NCBI GenBank assembly: GCA_963995525.1
Contig: OZ023205.1
Location: 54,604,663 to 54,668,662, forward strand
Length of the DNA: 64,000 nucleotides
Reading direction: 5' to 3'
Source of the DNA: Escarpia spicata
Lineage: Eukaryota; Annelida; Polychaeta; Sabellida; Siboglinidae
Positions 49,147 through 60,205 of the stretch are shown one piece after another. Position numbers and translations under genes: made by a program. The notes beneath the pieces are model-generated. The model did not search any database, was not told where the DNA came from, and saw nothing but the letters and a program-made list of their open reading frames with translations. The first letter of the stretch is position 1; every line of letters starts with the position of its first letter.

Positions 49147-49955
49147 CTCACAGTCACCTTTCCTGTGTGACTATTGTGGTACTCACATTGTTCCCGGGGC
49201 GATCTCTCCCACGTACCTACATTGAGCTGGACCGATGCCAGACAAACATGTATGCTGCACCGCGGCCATGCATTGGCCAGTTCTCTCCGCCTGCTACTAC
49301 TGAATGGCCCTTGTTGCACTGATGTACTTTACGCGTCCCAACAAATGTTCCCTCTCTGGGTCTTGGTGGCAGATCAAAGAAAATACTGCCTCTCGCTGTG
49401 CTGTTTTTATTCTGGGATTCCTGGGGTTCACCCTTTAGATAATCATGAATGTTTACGCATTGATGTGTGCGGTTACATTTCCGATACAAATTTGTGAATT
49501 TAGATACATCATCTTCCGACTTCTGTACTTCCGTACGTTATCCAGTCTCTGGGCGATATCTATAGCTGTTGGCTCAGATGATAGCTCTCATGTGCGTTGC
49601 GTTTATCGTGAGCATTGCACCACATGAGGCGGTGAGCAAAATGTCTATCATGTTTAATATTTTTCGCCTTACGAGGCCAAAGTCTCACCGTCTGCGGGGC
49701 GCATAAAGCTATGTGCTGAACTGCAAAAATCAACTGGTCAATGAAAAATCGTAGCGTTTACGTCATTTCAGAAATGGCGACTACCAGCAAAATCGTGAAT
49801 GCTGTCCTTTTTGAAACTGCTGAACTGTTTTGGGATCCTCAGTGTTTAGTTCTGTAATCAGATTGAATATACACCTTGTCCTTGACGTCTGGCCCAAGTC
49901 GTTCGGCATGCCGCTCTCCAACGGCGACGACGTCGTAGCAATAAAAGGAACAGAA

Positions 49956-50170
49956 GATATGTTAATTAGTATTAATTAATTGATATTAATTAGTATTAAT
50001 TAGTGTGATTGGCTAACTGTTTAGATGTTTTTAAAATAAATAATTTAATAACGTTTAACTATTGAATAAAATTGTAACATATTATTCTAATGTATTATTT
50101 TGTTTGTTTGATGTTTAGTTAGTGTTAGTAGTTAGTTAATGTTAGTGAGTTAGTTAGTGTTAAACACTGT
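49956..50170. repeat. AT-rich simple repeats (TATTAATTAG; GTTAGTTAGT)
   Basis: Imperfect TATTAATTAG units at 49960-50005, then GTTAGTTAATGTTAGTGAG-type units near 50115-50160. Confidence 0.8.
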
Positions 50171-50620
50171 AAATTAATGCTTAGTACTTATAAAATCACA
50201 TTTAATACAGAACTTATTGTTATATTATAACTTTGTGTTAAAATTATACATTTAACAACAGAGTGTTATGTTAGCGGCATGCATAATGCCTTAATGAGAG
50301 TCTCCCTGACTATACAGTTTGTTGCATATCACATGATTAAAACATAGTCATGTGACTTGATATGTAGTGGTCACGTGACTTGTTATGTAGAGGTTAGCTC
50401 AGCACTTTACTCACTGTGTGCGGTAAAACGCGGCGAGAACTATCAGCTGAGCCAACAGCTGCGCGTGACCATTTGCTCAGCTCTCGTGTGCACCAGGCTT
50501 AACCGGATAGATAGAATGAGCAACATTATCTACAATGTGACCAGTTTGTAGGATGATGTAGGCCTGGTTGTGATAAATTGTGAGACCCAAAATGGCAGGT
50601 TTTGCACATGCAATGTGCAT

Positions 50621-50721
50621 GTAAATAGTCATCCAGCAGGTTTCTTAATTATTGTAAATAGTCATCCGACATGTCTGTTAATTATTGTAAATAGTCATCC
50701 AGCAGATCTGTTAATTATTTT
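50621..50721. repeat. 33-bp tandem repeat, 3 copies
   Basis: GTAAATAGTCATCCAGCAGG followed by TTTCTTAATTATT begins at 50621, 50654 and 50687. Confidence 0.9.
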
Positions 50722-51724
50722 CAGGCAGTGGAAAGTTAATTAGTTTTGAAAACCCACATTCACTGTCGTAGAATGTGACATTCTGTATGACGGTGAGACT
50801 GCTGGTAGTAGTGTCCATGCCAACATCTGAAATGTTTCTATATGTGGGCTTCGGTACCATTGGCGACAGTGCGTAACGGTGCAAGTTTGGTATTTTTTAT
50901 TGTACAATCATGTAAAATCTGTTACAGTGCAGGTGTACCATTTTTATTTGCCGAATGGCAAAGTAGATATTTATAAATGGTAAAGCTATGGTTTTAAGAT
51001 GTTGTTTAACCACATTTTAGCGATCGTGAAATAATACTAGAATTGATATGGTGACAACTTGTTAATCCTGACAGTTGTTCCCAGTGTATGTGTACAAGTT
51101 TTACAGCTTATTAGCTTCTGGAAATTCAGCACCCGTGAACTGATGTTAGGGTGACAGTGTTTCTTGATTATGTTGGTCTGGATTAGATAAGTTCTGCTAT
51201 ATTTATATATGATTTTATGGCATAGATTGTTCAAGGCTTAACCTGCAAAATCTCTTTCACATGCCAAACGTTTCTTTAAATATTGTCATTAATTTTGGTG
51301 GTGTACTTGTGTACTTGTCATTTTAGTCAGGGAAAATTAAGTCTTAAGGAAAATTGCATTTTAGTGTGTTAACAAGTTTGTTGCATGACTGTCTGTATGA
51401 TTCCTTGAGGTCTGGCAGACATCTATTGGCGGCAGAAACGAAAGACATACCTGGGGAACTCACGGGAACAAAAACAAAACTCAGATTCAGACATACTGTC
51501 AGGTCAACTAACCATATTCCTGGCAGTCGTTAATTCACACAGACAGGAGCTACACTGGAGCTAAGGCCTTGACAACCAATACCAAGAAACTTATATCCTT
51601 AGTATAATGTAGGACGGAACACCGGCATGGCATCTAAGGATAGATATTTTTTATAAAACAGAATACCTATAAATATATAGTAGAACCCCTGTACAGCAAC
51701 CACTCGGCTAATTCGAATAAAGAA

Positions 51725-52085
51725 TGCAAAACTGATTCTCGTGGAAGGTGCACAAAAGACAGAGTGCAAAACTGATTCTCGTGGAAGGTGCACAAAAGAC
51801 AGAGTGCAAAACTGATTCTCGTGGAAGGTGCACAAAAGACAGAGTGCAAAACTTATTCTCGTGGAAGGTGCACAAAAGACAGGAGTGCAAAACTGATTCT
51901 CGTGGAAGGTGCACAAAAGACAGAGTGCAAAACTGATTCTCGTGGAAGGTGCACAAAAGACAGAGTGCAAAACTGATTCTCGTGGAAGGTGCACAAAAGA
52001 CAGGGTGCAAAACTGATTCTCGTGGAAGGTGCACAAAAGACAGAGTGCAAAACTGATTCTCGTGGAAGGTGCACAAAAGACAGTG
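51725..52085. repeat. 40-bp minisatellite, 9 copies
   Basis: The unit is TGCAAAACTGATTCTCGTGG then AAGGTGCACAAAAGACAGAG; one unit is 41 bp. Copies are almost identical. Open frames of up to 145 codons (minus strand, repeating CTFHENQF and LPRESVLHS) are by-products. Confidence 0.96.
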
Positions 52086-52521
52086 CTTACTGTTTAGGTT
52101 GTCTTCTTTTGATGCCCGCAAACTAAATTGCTGTTGTAAAATTGATTTATTTGTTTAGTTAGGAGTAGGAGGTGTGTCCACTATTCTGCTTTGGTTATTG
52201 ACATATTTTGATCCGATTATTGCCAATTATCTTGGTTGATTATAAATAATGGTTACAAGACTTAGTTGTTATTGCACCTGAGATGCCAAATCATGCGATG
52301 TTGGATTATGTAAAATTTACGGTGAGCGCAATGTTTTACATTTGTATTTTTTTAGTCAACTTCACTCTGCCGTGTCTGTGTAAGACTGTGTGTACATGGC
52401 ATGCAATGTCGAATAATGCTGCGGTTTTAACACGAATGCCTTTCCCTATCCACCGCTGAGGTGTTTTATAATCGTATCATCTTGGGTGAAACGAAGAAAG
52501 AGCACTGGAGTGACCTCTAAC

Positions 52522-52647
52522 CTTTCTGCACACATCGGCAGTTGGCGTAAGTCTGTACCAGCTGCTTAGGCTGCTGCATCAATTGGTCAAGATGACACCC
52601 GACTGCCTGGTAACTGTTAATGGCTGACACGCTGAGCCTCACAAAGT
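52522..52647 (-). CDS. Candidate exon of an unidentified gene, antisense to DCP1
   Basis: On the minus strand a 126-bp open stretch lies between an acceptor (CATCCTGTAG) and a donor (CAGAAAG then gttag). It would encode FVRLSVSAINSYQAVGCHLD then QLMQQPKQLVQTYANCRCVQ, with an amino-acid mix that looks protein-like and no low complexity. I do not recognise the family and found no partner exons, so this may be chance or a pseudogene. Confidence 0.28.
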
Positions 52648-53265
52648 CTACAGGATGATATATGCTCTGCCCAGTCAAGTTGTCTCCGCTGCTTTCACTT
52701 ACCCACAGACTGGTGCATCCTTTACATAACACGGTTCAGTTACGGCATACTAGCAAGCCAGGGATGGTAGTTGGCTACACTAACTCTCGCAGATATCCTG
52801 TATGTGTGGTAGTTTGCTGAGTCAGCTATATGTTGTCCAAGAAATTGACTTTGCCGGTCAAGACTGTAACCCTGAGAACCTGCAGATGCTCGCGCCCATA
52901 TCAAAGGAGGATGGAATAATTCTACTTCCCGATCTTTACAAGAAGATCGGCCACTATTGGCTAAAACCTAAATCACACAAATTGTATAATGGCAATGAGA
53001 TGATAGGATAACAGCCTAACTTCAGCATTTTTACAGTAGGATCTGTCTGGGGATACTGACACTGATGCAATGAGTAACACCCCTTGGTGCGGGAGGATGA
53101 GTTACAGTGATCAGTCGTAGTTACACGACTGTTACAACTATGACACTCTATTGAAAGTTAATAATAGTTACAGTGCTTCTGAACAAATTCAGTTGTAACC
53201 ATTCAAGAGCAGGTTCAAACTTCACACTTTTACTTTGTTCAATCAAATACCATCTCAACTTCTCT

Positions 53266-53465
53266 GAGAAGCATTCAGCCAGGCTGCAATTAAACCGTAA
53301 AGACTATTTGTACACAAATGTCCACCACTGTCTATACTCTGTAGCCAGATACTTATACAGCCGAGTGAACTGGAGCAACGCAGAGTGGATGAATTTGCCC
53401 AAGGTTCGACAGCACATTTGAACCGGGGCTCTCTCGATGGTCTAGTTACTGCGCCACTGCTACTC
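53266..53465 (-). mobile_element. tRNA-derived SINE, copy 2
   Basis: The minus strand reads TAGCAGTGGCGCAGTAACTA (A box) and GGTTCAAATG (B box), then the body shared with copy 1 at 32.8-33.1 kb, including GAGTGAACTGGAGCAACGCA on the plus strand. The CGCTTTGAG tail seen in copy 1 is missing, so the 3' end is truncated. Confidence 0.72.
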
Positions 53466-53696
53466 TATAAAGAACACATGGGGGGAGTTGCAAGTATACC
53501 CGGAAGTTGTCATTGCAGAGGGCTTCATAAAGAGGCAATTTGCTTTGCTTATTGAATTGAGGAGGGACCTTTAATTATTTAATCATCAGTAGTCTCATCA
53601 AACAGTGGTGATGTATCAAAGCAGTCGCTGTTGTAGTAATTCACTCAGCAGTACTTGGGTGTTCTCTGGTCTCAGGTTAAAACACTTATGATCAGA

Positions 53697-53800
53697 CGGC
53701 CGTGATAATGTAGTGGTTTAGCATGCAGGCACACACACTGTACATGTCAAATGTCACGGGTTTGAGTGCCAGAACAGCCAGGTAACTAGGTGTCAATATC
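53697..53800 (+). mobile_element. tRNA-like SINE head (different family)
   Basis: GGCCGTGATAATGTAGTGGT then TTAGCATGCAGGC, with ACGGGTTTGAGTGCC as B box (53757-53770), resembles a tRNA gene with a disrupted stem. It cannot be a functional tRNA. Tail not defined. Confidence 0.5.
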
Positions 53801-53980
53801 TGGCTACGGACATGGGATGTCTGTGGTTCGATTGGTTATTGTAGACGATAGCCATATCTTCTGAATATCTCAGATAGAAGAAACTGCTCATTATTTAAGG
53901 GGGTGTGAACATTGAGTTTAATTTTGGTTCAGGTCAGATTGTCCGTGCAGAACCTATAGTACTGTGTTAATCTGATCGAT

Positions 53981-54142
53981 GTAAGTACGTCTCCACCCAG
54001 ACGCCCAGAACCACTCGCCTCTTTCTATCATCATTCACTTTCTACAATTCAAAGTAACACAACAGTCGTTATTTAAAGTTATTTCTTTTCTCAGTAGACA
54101 AATTGTTTGGTGAAACATTCCCCAGAGGGCACCACTGTTACA
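53981..54142 (+). repeat. Interspersed repeat family, copy 2
   Basis: Same block order as 36019-36198: GTAAGTACGTCTCCACCCAG, CCACTCGCCTCT, TCAGTAGACAAATTG, GGTGAAACATT and GAGGGCACCACTG. It ends 59 bp before DCP1 exon 2. Confidence 0.6.
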
Positions 54143-54201
54143 TGTTTAGCTATTTTGGTCATAAATGTAGTTTGTTTACAAATCTTGTTTTTGTTTTGCA
54201 G

Positions 54202-54242
54202 GAGAAGACCGACATTGAAGGGACCCTATTCGTATATTCAAG
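54202..54242 (+). CDS. DCP1: DCP1, coding exon 2 (EVH1 strands)
   Basis: This small 41-bp exon encodes EKTDIEGTLFVYS plus two bases of an arginine codon. The segment is near-invariant in animal DCP1 and forms part of the EVH1 sheet. The acceptor is a pyrimidine-rich TTTTTGTTTTGCAG ending at 54201; the donor is TCAAG followed by gtatgg at 54243. Joined to exon 1 it gives KANEW-EKTDIEG, the family's usual sequence. The exon is 11.5 kb from exon 1, and an interspersed repeat (53981-54142) ends only 59 bp before it. The next exon, expected to encode the HGF-containing strand and the NRL segment, was not found to the right edge. Confidence 0.93.
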
Positions 54243-54365
54243 GTATGGCCATTTGGTTGCACTAGCCCCCGCCGTTGTTCACGTCCAGTAATACCTGCTG
54301 CACTTGATCGCCACACTGACCAAATTCTTGGCCACAAATGCAAACATTTGGTCTTTAGTATAGAC

Positions 54366-54941
54366 CAGAGCTCAACATTTAGTCCCAGAATGCACTTGTC
54401 TGGTAGGACAAGTACTAACGCACATTTACTTGTCCCAACAGAATTCTTCTTTTCACACCAAAAATGCTAGTGTTATTGCCGCAAGTGCGTTAATACACAT
54501 AACAGTACTAAACTACTACTGGTGTTTACTACGATCGCAATGTGCCAGTGAAAGGTTTTTCTTAATGAAGAACAACAAAAGTGCATCAACTTCAAAGTTT
54601 TTACCCTAACATCGTTGCTCCACCTAGTGACTAAAATGGTTTTTAAAAAGTACAACTAGCACTGTCTGGTGGCAATGTTGGCACTAGTCTCATGGTGAAG
54701 TGAAAGCAGTGAGCGATGTTGCATGTGTGCGAGATCGAACTACATGGTAGCTTCTATTAGAATTTGATATTATGTCAACTATTAAAATATTTCAGTCTTA
54801 GTATAATGCCATCCCAGTAAACAGCATACATTGTGACTCAGTCAACTTGTCCCATCGGACAAGTTTCCTGGAAAATGTACTTGTTCGACATGGGTAACTG
54901 GTTGTCCTGGACAAGCAGACAAGCATTGATGTTGAGCCCTG
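54366..54941. mobile_element. Non-autonomous hAT-like element C (CAGGGCTCAACAT ends, TAGAC flanks)
   Basis: The left end is CAGAGCTCAACATTTAG; the right end, reversed, is CAGGGCTCAACATCAATG. TAGAC directly abuts both ends (54361-54365 and 54942-54946), a 5-bp duplication. Subterminal ACTTGTC/GGACAAGT palindromes cluster at both ends (54393-54447 and 54845-54925). 576 bp, no coding capacity. Confidence 0.75.
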
Positions 54942-57900
54942 TAGACATCTCTATGTCATGATAGAGGATGGATGTGTTCAATAGAGAATTGTTGCTTTTG
55001 ATTATTTGTGTGTAGTAATGCACATAAACATTGTTATTTTTTAAACGGTTTTCTAAATCCCTTTCAAGATGTTTATCTTCACATTGTGTTTTCTGAATTT
55101 CGGTATTTCTCTTTTACGATCCACTTCAGTTTTCCATGGTCTTTTTGACAATCTGTCATCACTCGTTCTCAGTTTCTCTATCTCTCCCTTTTATTTGGCC
55201 ACTTTTGATCACAATCACTTGGATGGTCCCTTCAGATGTTTTCTATTTTGAATAACTCCCGATGTGATGTGTCTGTTGATCTTGCAAGATCTTTGCCAAT
55301 GGTAATATTAGGTTCAGTCAAGACCAATGAAAAATCTGGTTCAGCAATGCTGTCGACCTCTGCCAATTTGCCAACACAAGCTGGGGAATTGTTATTTTTG
55401 AGGAGAAAAATGTGTTTTTGTTGGGTTTTTGGCAGTGGAAATTAACTCCACCGTTGTGAATGTGCTATACGGGGAAAGCACCTCATCCATCCTGGAGACT
55501 TACTGCTGCCAGCCGCGGCAGTAAAAACAGGTCGACATAAAGGTGTCCCCCATTCCCCTCCTCCCTCCCCCCGCCCTGCACTGGGTATGAATTTCATTAC
55601 ACCTGGATTCTAGCTTTTCACGATACCCAAGATGTTTCGGAACTTGGTGCAGAAACGCGTTACACATTTATCCCCTTCCGTGTTAGGGGAACTTTGTCCC
55701 TCATTTGTAGTTCATATTTCCCCTCAAGCTTTCGGTTGCCAGCCGCTTGGCTGGTCGGAAAGTGGTTTGTTTTGTTGTGGAACAACTTCGGCGTTGGAGT
55801 GGGAGTTATACCGGGAAAAACCTGGGACCTCCAGCTCGTCTGCTGCAGCACTGCCAACAGTTCTTACATGCCCCAGCAATGCACTATGCACCGGCAATGC
55901 ACTATTGGGTGGAAGTGTGCCAACGTTAAGCTACACAGACTGGTGGCTATCCCTACGAACGAACGGACAAAGGAACGAGTGGACAGTATTTTGCAGGATC
56001 GCATAAAAATAGCGCCACGGTTCCGTAGCTGACGTGTTTTTCCGAGCTCGTCTTGAAAACATCTCCAGTTTCATTGCAAGGTGGCAGCACTGTCTGCAAT
56101 GCTCATAACCTTCGTATCGGTTGATGGGGATTTATGAGTAATAAAAGCGGTGAACTATGCCTAGTGGCAACATCCCGTGTACTACATAACAGGGGGAAAC
56201 GGGAAGATTATGTGGGAGTTGGACAGGTCCCAGCTGCAGTGTATGGAAGGGAGTCGGTCAGGCTCCAGGAAACAGCTGCTATTAATATTCGGCACTGATC
56301 ATTTTTTTACGTTCTATATACAAGATACCTATGGTGACTAAACATGCGTTTTCCTGGTAGAGTGCAAGGTGTCCTATAAACATTGTGCAAGTTTTTCAAG
56401 ACATGTGAAAGGCTCAATTTGTCATGCCTGCCAACTTGAATTTATAGTTTTGTCATATGAGCCCTGCATTTTATTTAGGAAAGATAAAATAAGAGAACTT
56501 GAGCATTGAAACAGTGTGGGAGAAACGTGCCAACTAATAATTCTCTTCATAGGTGTAGGTTGTGTGTGTCAGTGTGTGTCCACGCATACATGAATGCATG
56601 CACACATGCACAATAATGATTAAAAGAAAAGTTCAACCAAGTGTAAATCCTAGAAAACCCAAGCCCAGAAGCACATTTGAAAATAATTATGGTTTAGTCA
56701 GTCTTGAAATCAGTAAGAAATTTTAAGTAAAATTTCAAAGTTTGTTACCACTATAGAAACACAAAGTGAAATTTAGATATAAGCACTGCCATTATTTGAC
56801 AAAAATAGTACAATACCTACATCTGTGTCTCAGTATAAACAGGGTTGTTACGATGCCCATGTGATGTTTGATGGTCTGTCTTCAGATTGCTTTACATTGT
56901 GTCTCAATCTACATCTTAACAAGGCAGCCAGATGGCATTAACCACTTACAGCATGTGATTAATACACCTTGGTGTTAATTGCATTGGATATATGGCTGTG
57001 AGTGTCACAATGACCCTGCCAGAACACAATACTAATTAATAGTAATCTACAATTTCTAGTGGCCCCAAAGTGCAGTGCAGCAGATATAGGAGCAATGGTA
57101 CTCGCCGCTCTGTAACAGTAACCATGTGTAACCACGTGTAACAGTTTTGATAAATCATAATCGTGCTCGATTACATTGGTCAAAAAGGCATTTCTGTAGT
57201 CATAATTTCATTCGTAAACTTGCATTGCCAAAGTCACTATAATCATAATTATAATCATAACGATTTCTGATTCATATTTATGTTGGCATTGTCGTAACTA
57301 CAATGCAAGCAGTCACATATCCATTAACAAAATCAAATTAGAAATAAGATTTATTAACATCTGTTGTAGCTGTTAGTGTGTTATCCTATCAGTAGCAATC
57401 AAAAAAGCTGTAAACCAAATACAGACAATAGCTAATTCAATTTTTAACATGAAATTAATTACATGATTGTGATTACACCCATATTCAAAGTAATCGCAGT
57501 CGTCCTTATACAGTAATCGATAATTCATGACGTAACCAGTAATCACTCCATGGAGTTCAGGAACCTTTTGTAAGCATTTCAAATTGATATCCCTGGTTTT
57601 TGTCAGATCAGATTGGCTGGTCGATTAGAAGCCACACGCGCGATGTAAGGGAAAACAAACCCAGCTCCGGTAGGATTAGGGAGTGGAGATAATCTGAAGG
57701 GAATAGATTGCCTGCTCAGAGGAGGGCGTTCTTAATGGGCCGAGAATGGTGAGGTGGAAGACAAACTGACGTTTGAACGAGGAACAAGTTGGAGACAAAC
57801 TGTGATGTCTTACAGGGAAACACTGCTGTCTGGCGGTATGATTGCTGGGGACAGACCAGTATTATTGGGAGCAGACCAGGCTTTAATGAAGCAGTAGCAG

Positions 57901-58799
57901 TTGGAAGGAGAACAGAGATATGACAAAGAAGACACCAGAGAGAGAAGAATAGATGGCGATGAAATCAGAATGAAGAATAAAAAATGACCTGCTATGTCAA
58001 CAAAGACACTGCAACCAAATTAAGGTAATCTTACTTAGAAAAAACTGGAAAGATACAAGAGAAGGTGAAAATGGAATGAGAAGGAAAATCTAAAATAAAT
58101 AGAATGTGAAGTCGTTGTGATGATGTAAAAAGAAACTAGTAAACAAAAACTAATTTGGTAAAATTACCAGAATTCTTGATGAACTGAAAGAGGTAGAAGT
58201 AAAAATGAAACTATATGGTTAAAAAATATAATGCAGAGAAAAAGTGAGAGAAAAAGAAACTGCGGGATGGACCAAAAGAAAGCAGCAGAGCTTATGAGAA
58301 GAAAGTGAAGTCAAAGAGAGAATATACTTGAGCCGTGGTCTGTGCAGTACACAGCACATTGCTCGATTGTCTTCTCTCGTGACTTTGTGAGTTGTGTGCC
58401 AACTAGATAAGCTATATTACTAGCAATCACAGAAGTCAATTTCTGGTAGTATTTCAAGATAATTTGTCCATAATGCGAGGTCATACTGAGCCACAGTCGC
58501 ACCGAGCCATATCATAGTGTTGTGTGTGTATGTGTTAATTCACAGCCAATCTTGATGCCAGTAATGTTCCTGATATGAGTGGTTGCAAAGGAAGGTGTGT
58601 TTCCGAAGGCATCCAGTGTTATATATAATGCTAGATGTACCTGTTGTGGGGTAGAACAATTTGGTATTTGCATACAAATATTTTATGGTCGAAAGGGGAG
58701 TTCTGGTTACTTGAGAGTGTACGGTATTGAGACGTTGATGCTGACAGAGCAATGTCGACACAGGCTTCAAGTCTGTGATAACAACTGCCATTGGAGAAT

Positions 58800-59135
58800 T
58801 ACAGGAGCAGAAAGGGTTGACAGAAGGAGGATGAATTACAGGAGCAGAAAGAGTTGACAGAAGGAGGAAGAATTACAGGAGCAGAAAGGGTTGACAGAAG
58901 GAGGAGGAATTACAGGAGCAGAAAGGGTTGACAGAAGGAGGAGGAATTACAGGAGCAGAAGAAGGAGGAATTACAGGAGCAGAAAAGGTTGACAGAAGGA
59001 GGGTGAATTACAGGAGCAGAAAAGGTTGACAGAAGGAAGAGGAATTACAGGAGCAGAAAGAGTTGACATGAGGCGGATGAATTACAGGAGCAGAGAGGGT
59101 TGACAGAAGGAGGATGAATTACAGGAGCAGAAGGA
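58800..59135. repeat. 37-bp minisatellite, ~9 imperfect copies
   Basis: The unit is AGGAGCAGAAAGGGTTGACA then GAAGGAGGATGAATTAC; two units have lost the GGTTGACA part. Purine-rich on the plus strand. Confidence 0.93.
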
Positions 59136-59845
59136 GGGTGAATGATATGAGGGAAGAGAATGGGATACAACTGAGCTTGACTGGAAGAATATTAACATAC
59201 TAAGCTGGATGATGTGCACAGGACATCTAGTGTGGGTGGACAGCTAAGACAGTGCTGTAGTCTAAGACTAGCCAGCCTCACCTCTTTATAAATGGAACTG
59301 TGAGAAAGAACACATTTAAGAGGCATGCATCTATTAAAGTAAGAAATTATAATATTTGAAATTAACACTTGTTTTTTATTTTGGTTTAGGGTTGGGTGAG
59401 TTGAGTCATATTATCATTTCACAAACAGTTGTGTGTACACATTTTTATTAAGTTTTAATATGTGAAATTATCTGAGAAAGCATAAAATGCTGATAGGTAT
59501 GTCTGATCATAATTTTGTTTTATCGTATAGTAACTTCTTTAAGTGATTTTAAAAATATAGGTATGCATTCTTCATTCAGATTTCACTGTAAATATTATTT
59601 AGGCTGCTCACAAACTAGTAGTAGTCTACACATTTGAACATAGGTTCGCCTGATTCTTGTTAGGCTAAATCAGTCGAGGATGGTGGTTTAATCAAAACAA
59701 TGTTTTTTTTTTTGTGAGAATATTTCTGCATTGGTGGCATCTGCTGGACTACCCTCTAGATAGATCAAGTGTTAACAACCAGGCTAGCTGCAGTTTGACA
59801 GTGCAGTAATTGCTCTAGTGACTGATTGACTAACAGTCTTTGCAG

Positions 59846-60205
59846 ATTCGAAACTTTCATTTTTCATATCCAAGAATAATGTTAAATTACCTGGTAGAGG
59901 CTTTCGTTGACGTGTCACGTCGACTTCATCAGTACCTATGACGCTGAATGACGTCATCGTACACGTGAGGCAGTTCGTAATTGCCCTCGTCTCTGTTGAT
60001 GGGTGTTTGGGTTTTTCTGATCCAGATGGCTTCCTTGATTTGCCGAATTCTTCTGTTGGGTTCTTTGTCATTCAGCGTCATAGGTACTGATGAAGTCGAC
60101 GTGACACGTCAACGAAAGCCTCTACCAGGTAATTTAACATTATTCTTGGATATGAAAAATGAAAGTTTCGAATTTGAAAACGAACTATCCTGAAGAATGT
60201 TCAGT
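59846..60205 (-). mobile_element. Miniature Penelope-like element with perfect 107-bp inverted ends
   Basis: Penelope-like elements are reverse-transcribing elements with a C-terminal GIY-YIG nuclease. Here 59846-59952 and 60067-60173 are exact inverse copies (107 bp). The 114-bp spacer, read on the minus strand, encodes NRRIRQIKEAIWIRK and NRDEGNYELPHVYDDVI, the typical end of a Penelope-like GIY-YIG domain, running on into the left arm to a stop. A further 32 bp (60174-60205) follows the right arm. AGTCTTTGCAG (11 bp) lies immediately outside at 59835-59845 and 60206-60216, a target-site duplication. So this 360-bp copy, although tiny, looks like one complete insertion. The identical arms suggest it is recent. 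Confidence 0.82.

Larger units (their letters stand above)
42702..54201 (+). other. DCP1 intron 1 (11,500 bp)
   Basis: The intron holds a 43-bp repeat (43585-43705), the 39-bp array (44192-45127), a (CA)n tract (46259-46355), a hairpin (46410-46456), an 8-bp-TSD hAT-like element (48199-49146), AT-rich simple repeats (49956-50170), a 33-bp repeat (50621-50721), the 40-bp array (51725-52085), a candidate antisense exon (52522-52647), two tRNA-related SINE copies and one interspersed repeat. The stretches 45140-46200, 46460-48190 and 50725-51720 look like plain AT-rich intron. Confidence 0.75.

Noticed and set aside
51725..52085. Regular direct repeats that might suggest a CRISPR array
   Set aside because: Units are contiguous with no unique spacers, and the DNA is animal.
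51599..52121. Several 110-145-codon frames
   Set aside because: By-products of the 40-bp minisatellite in different frames.
55632..56006. 124-codon plus-strand frame in a GC-richer patch
   Set aside because: Competing frames overlap it, there is no recognised domain, and no clear splice sites or start context.
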